Below, piece after piece: positions 45,728 through 57,027 of a DNA stretch of 64,000 bases (the stretch's first letter is position 1; each line of letters begins with the position of its first letter). The notes beneath the pieces were generated by a model, which saw only the letters and a program-made list of their open reading frames with translations, searched no databases and was not told the origin of the DNA. The position numbers and the translations under genes are program-made. This DNA comes from Rhizoclosmatium globosum (Eukaryota > Chytridiomycota > Chytridiomycetes > Chytridiales > Chytriomycetaceae): NCBI GenBank assembly GCA_002104985.1, contig MCGO01000129.1:48251-112250 (forward strand). Direction: 5' to 3'.

Positions 45728-46998
45728 CTAGTGCCTGAAACGTTGTTGAGCATGGTCCATTAAACACATCAACGTTACCTTTTCCTTATGTGTATCTGAC
45801 GACACCATATCCATAATTTTTCGCTTTAGTTGCACTAGATTAGAAACCTCGGATACAGATTCCGGCTCCTGTCGAGAAGTCAAAGGAAGCCCTATAACAA
45901 ATAAATCCAGCCTCACCAACAAATGGACAATGATTTCATCAAGCAGTTTTGTAGCTTCCCGCGTTTCAAGCCCTGGAATATGATTAAATGTTGTTGGAAG
46001 ATCTTTGGGCACAGGAACGATCGGCTTCACTCGCTTATCGCGCAATTCATTCACGATTCTCAAAGTCTGCAATTGTAAATGATCGGTTTAAATTGTGTTC
46101 AGTGAAGCCAAATAATAAATGAATCCAACCTCGTTCTTTTCCACTTCCGTAATGCATTGATCCACCAAAGTGATTTTCATGTCTACGACCTTTCGCACAT
46201 TTTCCATCGCCTTTTGATGCTGGTTTGTTCGGAAAAGGTCCTTTTAAACCGGATTTCAGTTTGACTTTGGAAATTGGGAGGAGGAAAGTGAAGTTACATC
46301 AGCGCTCAAGACAAGATTCGTGAATTGATCTATCAAGTCCGAGCATTCTCGCAGACTAGGTACTTTTCCCAAGTCTAGTTTTGTTGCTTCGACGTCTTTC
46401 TGCATCGTTTTCTTGTTTAAAGCATCGTCTTCAGGATCCAGATTAGAGGAGTCCAAGAAGTTCAAGAGATCCTCCCAAACTATTTCATCTGAAACAACGT
46501 CTTCTATTTCATGTGCTTCATGTGGATGATGTTGCTTCTGAGGCTCCGCGGCAGGTGGGACGTTGAAGGGGAGATGGTGAAGTTTGTGATGCACTTCCTC
46601 TGCCGCCGCCCACGCATTGGCTTCAAATAAATCACTCTGCTGAAGCATCGCAGCAAGCGTCATATTTTCGACTTGGAGTTGAGTCAACTGGTGACTCTGT
46701 ATCTCAACCTCGTCTATACCACCACAATCGAAGCATGTCCCAGTGCCATCGTATCCCACTTCAGCAATCCCACAAGAATTCGATGAATTCGTGAGCTCAG
46801 CGTATCGCCGTTCGAGGTCCTGTTTAGACACTGAGAAACAAACACCCACTCAAATCCTTTTTAGTTTACATGGTAGAGCCGGTTCCTCTTTTCTCGATAT
46901 CGTTTCTGTGCTTCTCGATTTTGTCTTTGGCGTCGAGGCGATGGTCCGGTTTTGTTTAGAGAGGCTTTGCTCAATGACGGCTTTTGCTTTGGTGGCAT
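45728..46998 (-). CDS. Yap-like bZIP protein, pair member 2
   Basis: The ATG at 46998 gives MPPKQKPSLSKASLNKTG. The basic region RRQRQNREAQKRYREKRNR is canonical (N-REAQKRY-R). The intron after LYH (GTAAACTAA..., acceptor probably CTAAACAG) joins to DLERRYAELTNSSNSC; LTQLQVENMTLAAMLQQ follows. Further exons carry ENVRKVVDMKITLVDQC and NELRDKRVKPIVPVPKDLP, PGLETREATKLLDEIIVHL and the end MVSSDTHKEKV...QQRFRH, stop at 45728. It is the intact reference for pair member 1. The C-terminal helical block is shared by the pair and distinct from the trio downstream. Nuclear regulator by family; targets unknown. Confidence 0.8.
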
Positions 46999-47852
46999 GA
47001 TTTGTGGTACATTCGAGCAAAGGATGTTCTGGCATAGAAGTCCGATGGTTTTACAAATGCTTGTCGCGAATCTCGATAGATATAGCCGATTGTCGAGATA
47101 TTGCAAAGATTGATGCCAATAGTGCAATAGATTCCGACAAGGGTTAATGCAAGCGAAATGCGAAGGATATGATATTAGCAGCCACGAGCAGCATATCAGC
47201 TATATTCTATTATGACTCGAAATGAACGTCAGCCTCAAAGTTTAATGAAATGAAGGGAATAAAGTCACCTTGTTTTTCGATGTTAACTGATACTAAATGA
47301 CTACGTCAGCATCCTCACTGGAGTCATCATTTCGTTCAAACAATTTGAACCAAACCGCGTCTGATTCTAATATAAGGCCCGTGACAGGCCGTCCAAACTT
47401 TGGTTAACCAAATCCCAGATCCAAATACAATATACGGACCGCTATTGCCAGTTTACAGGCGTTCAGTACCATTTTTGAAAGTATTTGAACGAGCTAGTTG
47501 AGCTTTGGGTGGCGAGATTGTCAGGGCCTTGTTTGAAGCTGGTGATGATGCCTTTAGACTGACTGTCATATGCCACACCCATCAGTGTCGCAGCTCGATT
47601 GAACTAGACGTCAACAGAATACTCGTTAGGTGAGATAAATTGGCTGGAGGTAACCTTTTTCAGTGTTACAGTTAGTAGAGTGTTATAATTAACCAACACT
47701 GCTTTACCATGTTTAAGGAAACACACAACATAATTCTCACCGCATTTTGCTTCATACATTCGATCAAGTATTAGAATGATGCCGTAGTCACATTTGCTTT
47801 ACGGTTGTAAACCTTTTTTTTAACGTTTTTATTTCAAGAAGAAGACCCCACT
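46999..47852. other. Intergenic region, 850 bp
   Basis: No supported gene. A/T-rich sequence holding the promoter of pair member 2 (minus strand) and the 3' flank of the next bZIP gene. No repeat or RNA gene was recognised. Confidence 0.45.
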
Positions 47853-49080
47853 TCAATTCTGTTCAAAGCGTGTACTACCTGGGATATTTCGTCCTTCCAG
47901 TTTTTTCCGATAACGATCTATAATGAACTCCATTGTGATTCGGTCTTGTGAAGAACACAGGAGAAGGATTCTGATTTGAAGACCCAAACTATGCAAAAGA
48001 CGAAGACGAAATATATCGTTATTGAGCCATTTGTGGGTTTCCAAGAAGTCCTACGTGCGAAGTCAATTTAATGTTCGCTGTCACTCAAAAACGATGGGTG
48101 TATATACCTTGATTTCACGAAAGTAGGTTTGCACAAGACCCAAATCATTTTGTAACGATGAAAGAAGTTTGATCTCACTTTCTAATTTTGCGTCGATGTG
48201 AGAATCAGCTGGTGCCAATTTTGGCTGGTTTTGGGTTGCCGAGTATGTAGACAAAAGGTTATTTGCAACGATTATCTGAAGTTAACACAATGAGAAGCCA
48301 GCCATAAATTCATATCAATTAACCATAGAGTTACAATGCTCCCCAAACAAGTAGTCCGATATTAGACTCAAGGCTGCAGGGCGATCCAAGTTGTCATCAC
48401 ATCTTGAAAGGATCTGAAGCCTCTGAATCATCATTCGAATCCAAAGCCTGCATATATAATTATTCGCGGGTGCCGAGCTATCCTGGTACCCCGTCTGAGT
48501 TTGATTGAAAACTTGTATGAGTGTTTCACAAAACTCATTAACCAACTCAGACTGAGATGCGAGGCTTTGAAGTTCTAGCAGAGAAAATTGAAGAGTTTTT
48601 GCATTTGACCGTGGATAGGATTCATCTGTGGTGTGGTAAGAGGGGTTTGGAACAGACATGCTGTTCCAAAGAGGATGATAAGCAGGACCCGGTTCGCTTT
48701 GAGGATAATAATTCCAATAAGGATTCTGATAATACGGGTATAAATATGGATGATGGCCGTATGACGGATAAGTGTGTTGATTTGCCCAAAGTGTGGTATT
48801 TTCATCCTCCAATTGTTTGATACGTTCTAACAACTCCAGTTCTCGTGGTGTTGGAGTAGAAGCGGCTGCAGATTTCATTTCTGCTATAATAGATTCGAGC
48901 TCGCGGACTCTGGCCTCCTTTCTGGGTATGGGATGAGTTACAGTTTGGTATCTCAAGATCTAACCTCTGCCGGTACAACCGCTGTGCCCGTCGATTCTGT
49001 TCAGCTCTATTTGCAGCCTTATCGCGGTTTTTTGTGCCTTCCTTGCTGTTGGCTGAGAAGTGGTTTTGCTTTGGTGTCAT
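47853..49080 (-). CDS. Yap-like bZIP with Tyr-rich linker, trio member 1
   Basis: The ATG at 49080 gives MTPKQNHFSANSKEGTKN. Exon 1 ends in the basic region NRRAQRLYRQ; an intron of about 46 nt restores RKEARVRELESIIAEM (N-RRAQRLY-R). A second heptad block (PRELELLERIKQLEDENTTL) is followed by the Tyr-rich segment GHHPYLYPYYQNPYWNYYP and a helical C-terminal region (QSELVNEFCETLIQVFNQ; RPAALSLISDYLFGEH). Later exons have LLSSLQNDLGLVQTYFREI and LQIRILLLCSSQDRITMEF, stop at 47853-47855. Same architecture as the next two genes, for which it is the only undamaged reference. Probably a DNA-binding regulator of unknown target. Confidence 0.83.
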
Positions 49081-49467
49081 TGGAGATCGATGAACCGTTT
49101 TCCCAACTTTCTGTCAACTATTCATTGTAGTTCTCGTAAACGTTTAAAGAAACACAAACTGTAATTATTTTCCGCAGATGTATGCAGGTCGCAATCGATG
49201 GGTGGCTCGAAATTGAACTTGAATGATACCTAAATACAGTCTGAGCTCAGCTCGCTTACTTCACGATAAAAAATTATTAAAATAACAAGAAGCTTGTGGC
49301 TCACGAATATTAAGGTTATGCAATGTGTCGTTCGATGATGATTACTGTTGAGTTTCTAATGATTCTTTTGACGTCAATTAATTGCTTACTTTCCGATTCT
49401 TATTACCTCTTAGGTATTCTTTAATCTGTTTCCGCAATAAATAAAGAAGAAAATCTGGAAACTTGAA
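49081..49467. other. Intergenic region, 390 bp
   Basis: A/T-rich spacer between trio members 1 and 2 on the minus strand; no gene recognised. Confidence 0.45.
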
Positions 49468-50689
49468 CTAAGACAATGGACCAACGTTAAGTCCAGTAAA
49501 TATATGGGATAGCTTGGAAATATTATCATTCCAACACTTCCTATAACAATCTATCATTATCTCCAACGCTATTCGGTCATCCGGAGAACAGATGAGAGAC
49601 ACTTTAATTTGTAGGCTTGTCAGAGACAGGATTTGCTGATGCAGTATTTCAGCATCGAGCTTTTTGCCAGTGTTTAAGAAATCCTAGCGCGATAATATCA
49701 GAGTTCCAGCATCATTCAAAGAAAGGTAAACCTTGGTTGCATGAAAGAACGTTCGCACAAGACCCATATCATTTTGTAATGATGAAAGCTGTTTATATTC
49801 ATTTTCTAATTGCACGTCACTATCATTGATGGTGGTTTCTGAATTTAATTGTGGCTGGTTATATTTTGCCTCGCCCTCAGACACAAGATCATCTGCAACC
49901 ATAATCAATACAAAGTAGGAGATGACACCAAATCTAAAATCTACAACCATGCACTCTCGATGCTCGCCAAATATGTAATCGGATATTGCTCTTAAAGCCG
50001 CTGGGCGATCCAAGCAGTCATCACATTTCGAGAGAATTCGAAACCGTTGCGCCAACACCTGAATCCAAAGCGCTTTCACTTCATTAACAGGCGTGGGCCC
50101 ATCTGTCCGCCCTGGTGATGTTTGATTGAAGAAGTGGGTGAGTGTTCCGCAAAACTCATTCACCAGTTCGGAGTGTGATTTGAGGCTTTGAAGTCCCAGC
50201 AAAGTAGTCTCAAGAGTATTTGAATTTGAGACAGGGTATGATGTATCACGATTGTGGTAGTAAAGGTTTGGAAGAGGTATGGAAGGATAAACAGGGGCTG
50301 GCCCACTTTGAGGATAAAAATTCCAATACGCATTCTGATAAAACGGGTATGTATATGGATGATAGCCATATGAGGGATACGTGTGTTGATTAGCTCGGAG
50401 CATGGTATTTTCGTCCTCAAGATGTTTGATACGTTCAAGCAACTCTAGCTCTCGTGGTGTAGGAGTGGTAGCAGTTGCACTAGTTCTTTCAGCAACAATA
50501 GTTTCGAGCTCGCGGACTCTGGCCTCCTTTCTGGGTGTGGGATGAGACATACTTTGGTATCTCAAGAACTAACCTCTGTCGGTACAATCGCTGTGCCCTT
50601 CGATTCCGTTCTCCTCTGATTGCAGCTCTTTCGGACTCTTTCGTATCTTGACTGTTTTCGGCCGAGGAGTCGTGTGGTTTGGGTGTCGT
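49468..50689 (-). CDS. Yap-like bZIP, trio member 2, ATG replaced by ACG
   Basis: The frame aligns with trio member 1 from its first codon, but that codon is ACG (revcomp of 50687-50689) where member 1 has ATG; the bases around it match (GATCTCCCACGACACC against GATCTCCAATGACACC). No other in-frame ATG lies in exon 1. The rest is well kept: NRRAQRLYRQ, a 46-nt intron, then RKEARVRELETIVAE, LERIKHLEDENTMLRANQ, GYHPYTYPFYQNAYWNFYP, ELVNEFCGTLTHFFNQ, LSSLQNDMGLVRTFF and, after a last intron, LQIKVSLICSPDDRIALEI with the stop at 49468. It may start at a non-AUG codon or be a young pseudogene. Confidence 0.7.
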
Positions 50690-50943
50690 GGGAGATCAAT
50701 GTGCCTTTTTTACCGACTTTTCAACGACGATCTTTTCGTTTATCTCATTCATCCAGTTACCACTCGACTAACAATACAATGCAACACCAATAGATTTCCT
50801 AATAAGAAACCTCAATATTCGGTCAAAAAGTTCGGCGATGGTGGGCGGGTCCAAATCGAAACGAAAAGTTCCATCAGCCAAACGCGCGTTTTTCGTGATT
50901 CGAGTCTATTCTCATTGGATAACAATGGCATGAAGACAATTGT

Positions 50944-51148
50944 TTATTCTACATCAAGCTGATCCAATGTGTTCACAAGTTGGGCGACATCACCACTTTC
51001 GATTTGAGTACAATCCGTGATTCGTTCCATTTCAATACGATCGCACGGGGAACACATGAGAAGTGCCTGTATTTGTAAACTCGCGAGCACTATTCTACGT
51101 TCACGAATTTCGACTGCACTCAACTTTTTGAAATTAGATAGTAATTCC
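50944..51148 (-). pseudogene. Last exon of trio member 3, cut off by a retrotransposon
   Basis: Read on the minus strand this exon has IRERRIVLASLQIQALLMC then SPCDRIEMERITD, matching the final exons of trio members 1 and 2, and stops at 50944-50946 (GAATAA). It begins a few bases after the 3' splice site of the last intron. The splice site and the rest of the gene are found at 63101-64000, on the other side of the LTR retrotransposon. The first bases (51144-51148) are one copy of the 5-bp target duplication ATTCC. Confidence 0.85.
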
Positions 51149-51445
51149 TGTTACGACGGAGAAGTCTTCTCCGAGTGATCTGTCGACAGGTTAGTCCGCA
51201 CCCACTCCCTCACCATTCCACTACAGAACCGACTAACTTACCCAAGCAGGAGGTACGTAGTTGGAAGTGTGATAAGCGACATCAAGGTGAGCGTGTCGGG
51301 GTTGCGTGGAGATTCCGGACCGGGACTGAACGGAATCCGCTTCTGACCACTCCTGTCCGTCTGTGGATTGCACACGTGATCCCGTTCTTTGCTTTTTCAC
51401 AACAAACACTTCCAGTGCCTGCCACACAAGTCGCCCGTCCTAACA
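51149..51445 (+). repeat. 5' LTR of the outer copia element
   Basis: 297 bp, starts TGTTACGACGG and ends GTCCTAACA. It matches 62801-63100 except for four substitutions and three one-base gaps. Inside it, 51190-51249 has the layout of a spliceosomal intron (GTTAGT...GACTAAC...AAGCAG). No convincing tRNA primer-binding site was identified immediately downstream. Confidence 0.95.
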
Positions 51446-51459
51446 CAACTACGCCGTTA

Positions 51460-54400
51460 ATGACTGGGTCAAGCAAGTCTACTGTAAACACTACCGACGT
51501 CCACCGCCCCAAGCCTGTGGATGCTTTCGCTCCACACATGGTGTCCACGTCGCTTGATGAGAACGAGGCCTACATCAGGCAGCTCTACCTGTCTCTCGTC
51601 AATCCCGACCTCCAATCCACGCTTGTGCTCGCTTCCTACGAAATCTTCGCTCCCACAACCGCTCCCAAACCTATTATGGTGAAAAAGACGGTCACCTCCG
51701 AGAATGGTGGGCAGCCTTACGAAGTAACCGTGGAGAGCGACAAGCCGTCGGATCTGGCTGTTTTCCAGACGAATCAACTCAATCACAACGCATTAGTTGA
51801 TGCTGCTCTGAAACACCAAAAGGAAGTCGATGACATCAACAACAAGCGAAAGGAACAACATCGCAAGTTTATTGATGGTCAAGCCGCTGCCCTCCGTGAC
51901 TACTCCCAGCAGTTCTCTTCCATCAAGTGGAAAGAGATCCAGGAGGACCCAACATTCAAGGCCAACCCAACTCTTTTGAATGCATTCGCTGCTGCGCGAT
52001 CTGTTTTCCAACAAGACGACCGGGTTGGGGTGAGTGACTATTTTACGTCTTCCCCTTTTGCCTTATCCATTTCAAATTCGACTTTGTAATGATGACTAAT
52101 CGACTTTTCATCACACAGATGAACTTCACCACGTTCTTGAACAACCTCATGCAGTCTGGACTGTCGAAGGAGCATCGGAACAGTTTGGAGAAGTGGGAAG
52201 CTTTCGTCGAGAAGCTCAAGAAGTCTTCCCAAGGTCTACAGCAAATCAAGGCTGTTTTCCAGCATTTCCAGTTCAATGACACTGATGCGGAAAAGGCTGC
52301 CGATATCTTCTCTCTTGTCCTCACTCTGGCCCTTGTCCACAAGAACATGCCAGATCCAAGTTCGGTCCTTGGAAGCCGCTTCATTGGAATCCGACTTGAT
52401 ATCGAGAAAGACGGTTACAAGTTGTTTCCAAATATGGAAGCTCTTATCACCAAGTTGACAAGCACTTTGACCAATGCTCGCAACCTTTCTGACCCATCTG
52501 ACAAGTCTGACAAGAATATCAGAGCAAATGCTGTAAGTCATCATCATTATCTCCAACTATTGGTTTTGATAAATTACTAACATCAAGCCATAGGGGAGAA
52601 CCGAATCTTCACCAACGGTGTCAAAGTTCAAGGAGCTTGAGACTTGGCTTTCTAACAACGGATACAAAGCCAATCTCAACAATACGTGTCGCCTCCATCA
52701 ATCAACCAGAGGTCCAACACATCTCCTTCGCCATTGTCGTTTTGCTGCCAGTCTGATTGAGAAAGGAGAGGCTGTTGATCTGACCCAACGCTTAGAGAAA
52801 TCTAAGACCACCCAGTCTTCCCCTACCTCAAACTTTGGTCCTTCTTCAAGTTCCCAAGACCGTGACAGAAGAAAAACTGACAAGCGCCACCGTTCTGCTC
52901 GCGACGCTTCTGACTCTGACCGAAACAACCGTCGCAAGAAGCGTGCAAATGCTGCTGACACTGAGTATGAAACAGACTACTACTCCGACAGTGCCAGTGA
53001 TGACGAGAAAGACGTCAAGATTGACAAGAAGGCTCTCAGATTGATTCTGAAGGTGAGTGAAAATGCCGATTTGGTCGATTCCCCCCCCTCCGATTCTGAT
53101 TTTGATATGCCTGCTCTTGCTGAATCCTCCAGTGACTCTGAGTCCATGGACGAATATGATTCCGACGATGGTTCTTACACTTCATTGCCCAGACTTCAAA
53201 ATCTAACAAGGACGTTGAGAAGCAAGTCCGTAAACTCGCGGGCAAGTAGAATCCAGAGAGGCTCAACGCTTCTTCAAGTCGATGAAGTTGACAAGTGGCA
53301 CGATTTTAATGAGTTGTCAAAGCGGATTTTTGTTACACGTGGATTGAATGTTTTCAATAAACGTATCCGTTCTTTGATTGATTCTGGTGCTTCCTTGATT
53401 ATGACTCCCTGTTTAGAGCACTTTGTTCCTGGGACCTACCAGCCAGTTGAAGATGAATTTGTATATATGGCCAACGAAAACAAGATCCCAATAGTCGGTA
53501 CTGGTACCATCCGAATGTTCAGTAACCCTGAGAGACTGATTGAAGGCGCTCTTCATGTCCCTCAGCTTACAGACATGCTTGTGTCAATTTCCCACTTGTT
53601 ACGTGACTCAAAAGATACCATTGAGTTCACTCAGAACAAGGTACGCTTGAAGCTCAATCAAACGCGTCAAGTCTTGGAAATTGGAGCACGAGTCGGCGAT
53701 CTTTACTACATTGACCTTGGTTATGACGAATCCAAATTTGCTGCACCTGCAAAGTCTATTCCTGCTCTGGATCGCAAAACTTGGTTAGAATGGCACCAAG
53801 TCCTTGCCCACTGCAACGACCGTACTATGCGTCAAACATTGGACTCTGCAGGTATCACCTACAACTTTGAGCGAGACAAGAAAATCTGTCCTGCTTGTCC
53901 TGCCGTAGCACACAGGAAACGAACCACCCGTAAGCTTGATGGCCCATCAGACAGGCCAATTCACATGTTAAGCCACATATACGAAGACCTTTATCCTATT
54001 GGTTTTCGCACTATTCGTGGTTACAGGTATATAGCATTCATCCAATGCCGATACACCAAATATATGTGGATTCTACCACTCAAGTCAAAAGCAGAGTTTA
54101 CCATCTGATTCACTCGTTTTCTGAACACTTTAGAGCTCAAGTATGGGTATCAGATTCTTGTAATTGGAGGCGACAGAGGTGAACTTGATACCAAGTGGAT
54201 GGAAAATTGGTGCCTCTCCCATTCTGATGTTGAAGTGGAGCTCCGACTTGCACCAGCTTACACTCAAGAATTTAGTTTGGTCGAACGCCCTCTTGGAATC
54301 TACCGCGACAGAGCTGAATTGGAATTGCTTACATCCTTGTTCCCAAAGGATTTCTACTGCTTTGCAATTCAACTTGCAGTCTTTGTCATTAATTCACTCG

Positions 54401-56748
54401 TAACCGCTGCTCCTAAAAATGGAATTCGCGCGAAGTCACCGTATGAACGTATCACCAAGGTACAACCATACTACAATTACTTCATTTCCATGGGTACGTT
54501 GGGATATACGCCAGTTGAAAAGAAACTACGGACCAAACGCGTTGGTAGAATGATCAAAGCAGAGCCCGTCGCCTTTCTTGCATACAAGTCGCGTACTATC
54601 ATGATTGTTTGGAACTATCGCCTTCAAAAGCCAGTTGAAGTATTTCACGTTCGCTGGTGCCCCACCATCTTTCTTGGAAAGACCTTTGATCCAACAGTGG
54701 TAAACCCGTTTGTCAAGGCCCATGCTGATGCCATGCAGACATCAATGCCAGTGACTTCGGTTGAAGATGAAGTTTTCAACTACTTCATTGACATACCAGA
54801 TGATGGTTTCAAGGTACCTGAAGCACTTGTTGACTCCGAATCTGACACTCCAGAGTCTGGTTGGGACACCGATGCTACTACACTTTCCAAGTCTGAGATG
54901 ACGTATAAAGGGGACGTTGAGGCAGTTTCTTTGGAAGATGAAGGTGAATAGCTGTACACTATCATAATTCCTTCAAATTCTTATGTAACAATCATACAAA
55001 TCTTTAGATGATACTATCATGACTGACGATGAGGCAAGTCTTGAGAAGCTATTCTCTAAAGTCCAGCCTGTTGGTGAATCTATGGCCCATGGTTAGTATT
55101 CCTCAATACGCCAAGCAAAATGTAACATTCTTTATGTTTTCCTATAGATTCTGCTGACAGTTCCAGCCCATTATTTTCGGGACCTTTAATCGATGGCCCT
55201 CGCCTTGCCAGAGAACGTGAGGATATTTCTCGTCTCCTCCAAGAGCCTGGTCGAAGCCTGCGAAAGCGACCACGTAGCCGCGAGTCTTCGAGTGAACCTC
55301 CACAAAAGCCACGTCGTCTCCGAGCAAAGGTTTCCAAGTCGTCTATTTCTCTTGGTACCAGTGATTTAGATGAATTCATATCTTATATGCAACACATTTT
55401 CAAGGAAGGTCAAGTTCTTATGTCAGACTCAGATTCAGCATCTGACTCTGAAGCCTCAAGCTCTGGCACCAAACCTGCTAAGTCCAAAGATGAAGCAGAG
55501 CCAGCAACCCTATCTGATCCAGACTTTGAAGCTGCATTGAGCTGCCGCGCACTTGAAGCTATAACTACTGTGGTTCGTGCAAGTACTACATACATTAGGC
55601 TTCAACACCGAGTTGAACGTGCTGCCAAATCAACTGGCAAGAAATTCAGTAAACTCCGCCGCCGCGCCGAACATGCTCGTGTCGAAATGGATAGCCTTAT
55701 GAGTTCCCAGATGGAAGAGTTGGAGAAAGAAAGATCTCGCATCAACGCTGCCCGCCGACCAGAACTTCACTTTGATTGGTCCAAGGCTGCTCCCTCTGAT
55801 GTACCAACTGAACGTATTCATGTTTCCAATGCTCCACCTGTTCCTAAGTCAGTTCGTGAAGCTATGGAAGGATGCTTTGCTGCTTACTTTCAACGTGCAA
55901 TGCTGTGTGAAATTGAGAGTCTAATGAACCGCGAAGTTTACACCACTTCTCTTTTGCCTGAAGGTCGCAAACCCATCAAATCAAAGTGGGTTTACGCATA
56001 CAAGACTGATCCTGAAGGATTCATCACTCGCTTTAAAGCTCGTCTTGTTGCAGTCGGCTGTGGTCAAACCCCTTATGATGACTTTGACGAAACTCATTCG
56101 CCAACAGTCAAGATCAAGGCAATCCGTGTTCTCATCGCGTTAAGCGCCGCATTTAACCTCCACATTTCGCAACTTGATATCAAGACTGCATTTTTGTATG
56201 GTGACTTGGACCATCCAAACGACATGCATCTTCCCCCAGGGTTCACTGAAAAAGACTCTGAAGGTAGACCTCTCTTTGCCGAGCTCAAGAAAGCACTTTA
56301 TGGCCTTTGCCAAGCTGGACGCCAATGGTATAAGAGACTACGCGATTTCTTTGTGAAAATTGGTTTCCAACAGTTGAAAACTGATTCCTGTGTCTTCATG
56401 AAGATTGATCCAACTACTGGTCAACTTGTCATCATTCTATTCTATGTTGATGATATCCTCATTGCTTGTAAGGACCAAGCTGTGATTGACCAAATCAAGG
56501 AGCTTATTAAGTCTGAGTTTGAGATTTCTGACCTTGGCCAAGCCAAATGGATTCTCAAGATCCAAGTTGAACGCACCAAAGCGGGAATATGGATAGGACA
56601 ACCTCAATATGCTCATGCTCTGCTGAAAGAATACGATATTTGGGATCTGGACTCCAACAATTGGGCCGATACCCCAATGGCCACCACTTGGAATCATGAC
56701 CCAAGTAGCCCTCCCATTTCTGCAGAAGGACAACGCAAATACTGTTCA
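51460..56748 (+). pseudogene. Outer copia gag-pol, 5' part, with introns and a nonsense codon
   Basis: The ATG at 51460 begins Gag. Four GT-AG interruptions restore a continuous frame: 52030-52118, 52533-52593, 54944-55007 and 55092-55147. A possible zinc-binding cluster (CRLHQSTRGPTHLLRHC) precedes the protease motif LIDSGASLIMTP. The HHCC region (WLEWHQVLAHCNDRTM...CPACPAV) and the integrase follow, with an in-frame TGA at 54106-54108; the catalytic block continues beyond it (GDRGELDT; SLVERPLGIYRDR). The reverse transcriptase is orthodox, with SQLDIKTAFLYGDL and FYVDDILIA (about 56441-56467). The frame is broken at 56749 by the inner element. Confidence 0.88.
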
Positions 56749-56753
56749 ATTAT
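56749..56753 (+). repeat. Target-site duplication of the inner element, left copy
   Basis: ATTAT directly before the inner 5' LTR; the partner is at 61836-61840. Together they show that the inner element entered the codons for SII in the outer reverse-transcriptase region. Confidence 0.9.
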
Positions 56754-56974
56754 CGTGGACTTTATGGAATACAAACCTAAAGTTCGGAATGAACAAGCCC
56801 AGTCGGCAAGAACCGGAAGGTCGGGAAGGAAAGGGGAGATTGCCTGGTGATTTGACCACCATCATATCTTTGGTCAAATCACCAGGTGCGTACTTGTACA
56901 TAAGTTCTGGGTTACATTAGTTAGCTAATAAACATCATATCTTTGGTCAAATCACCAGAACCCAGAACTGCACG
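56754..56974 (+). repeat. 5' LTR of the inner copia element
   Basis: 221 bp, from CGTGGACTTT to GAACTGCACG, identical by eye to 61615-61835. It has a 16-bp perfect hairpin, a second copy of the hairpin's 3' arm and an additional 11-bp inverted pair, listed separately. Confidence 0.95.
56843..56969 (+). other. LTR hairpin with a duplicated 3' arm
   Basis: CCTGGTGATTTGACCA (56843-56858) is perfectly complementary to TGGTCAAATCACCAGG (56871-56886) with a 12-nt loop. The 3' arm recurs at 56944-56958 (TGGTCAAATCACCAG) within a 25-bp direct repeat. A second inverted pair, AGTTCTGGGTT (56903-56913) and AACCCAGAACT (56959-56969), encloses that second copy. Two alternative folds are therefore possible. 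The same structure is present in the 3' LTR. A role in termination, polyadenylation or RNA dimerisation is conceivable but unproven. Confidence 0.8.
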
Positions 56975-56998
56975 GATTAGGAGTCCCATTACTCTACG
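56975..56998 (+). other. Putative primer-binding site, half-tRNA type
   Basis: Directly after the 5' LTR comes GATTAGGAGTCCCATTACTC. Its reverse complement resembles a tRNA anticodon arm with the loop CUCCUAA, which would give a CCU (Arg) anticodon. Copia of Drosophila and yeast Ty5 prime from tRNA fragments cut in the anticodon loop, so a half-tRNA primer is plausible here. The tRNA identity is inferred by eye. Confidence 0.45.
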
Positions 56999-57027
56999 AT
57001 TAACCTGACCTGCGAAAAAGAGAAAAC

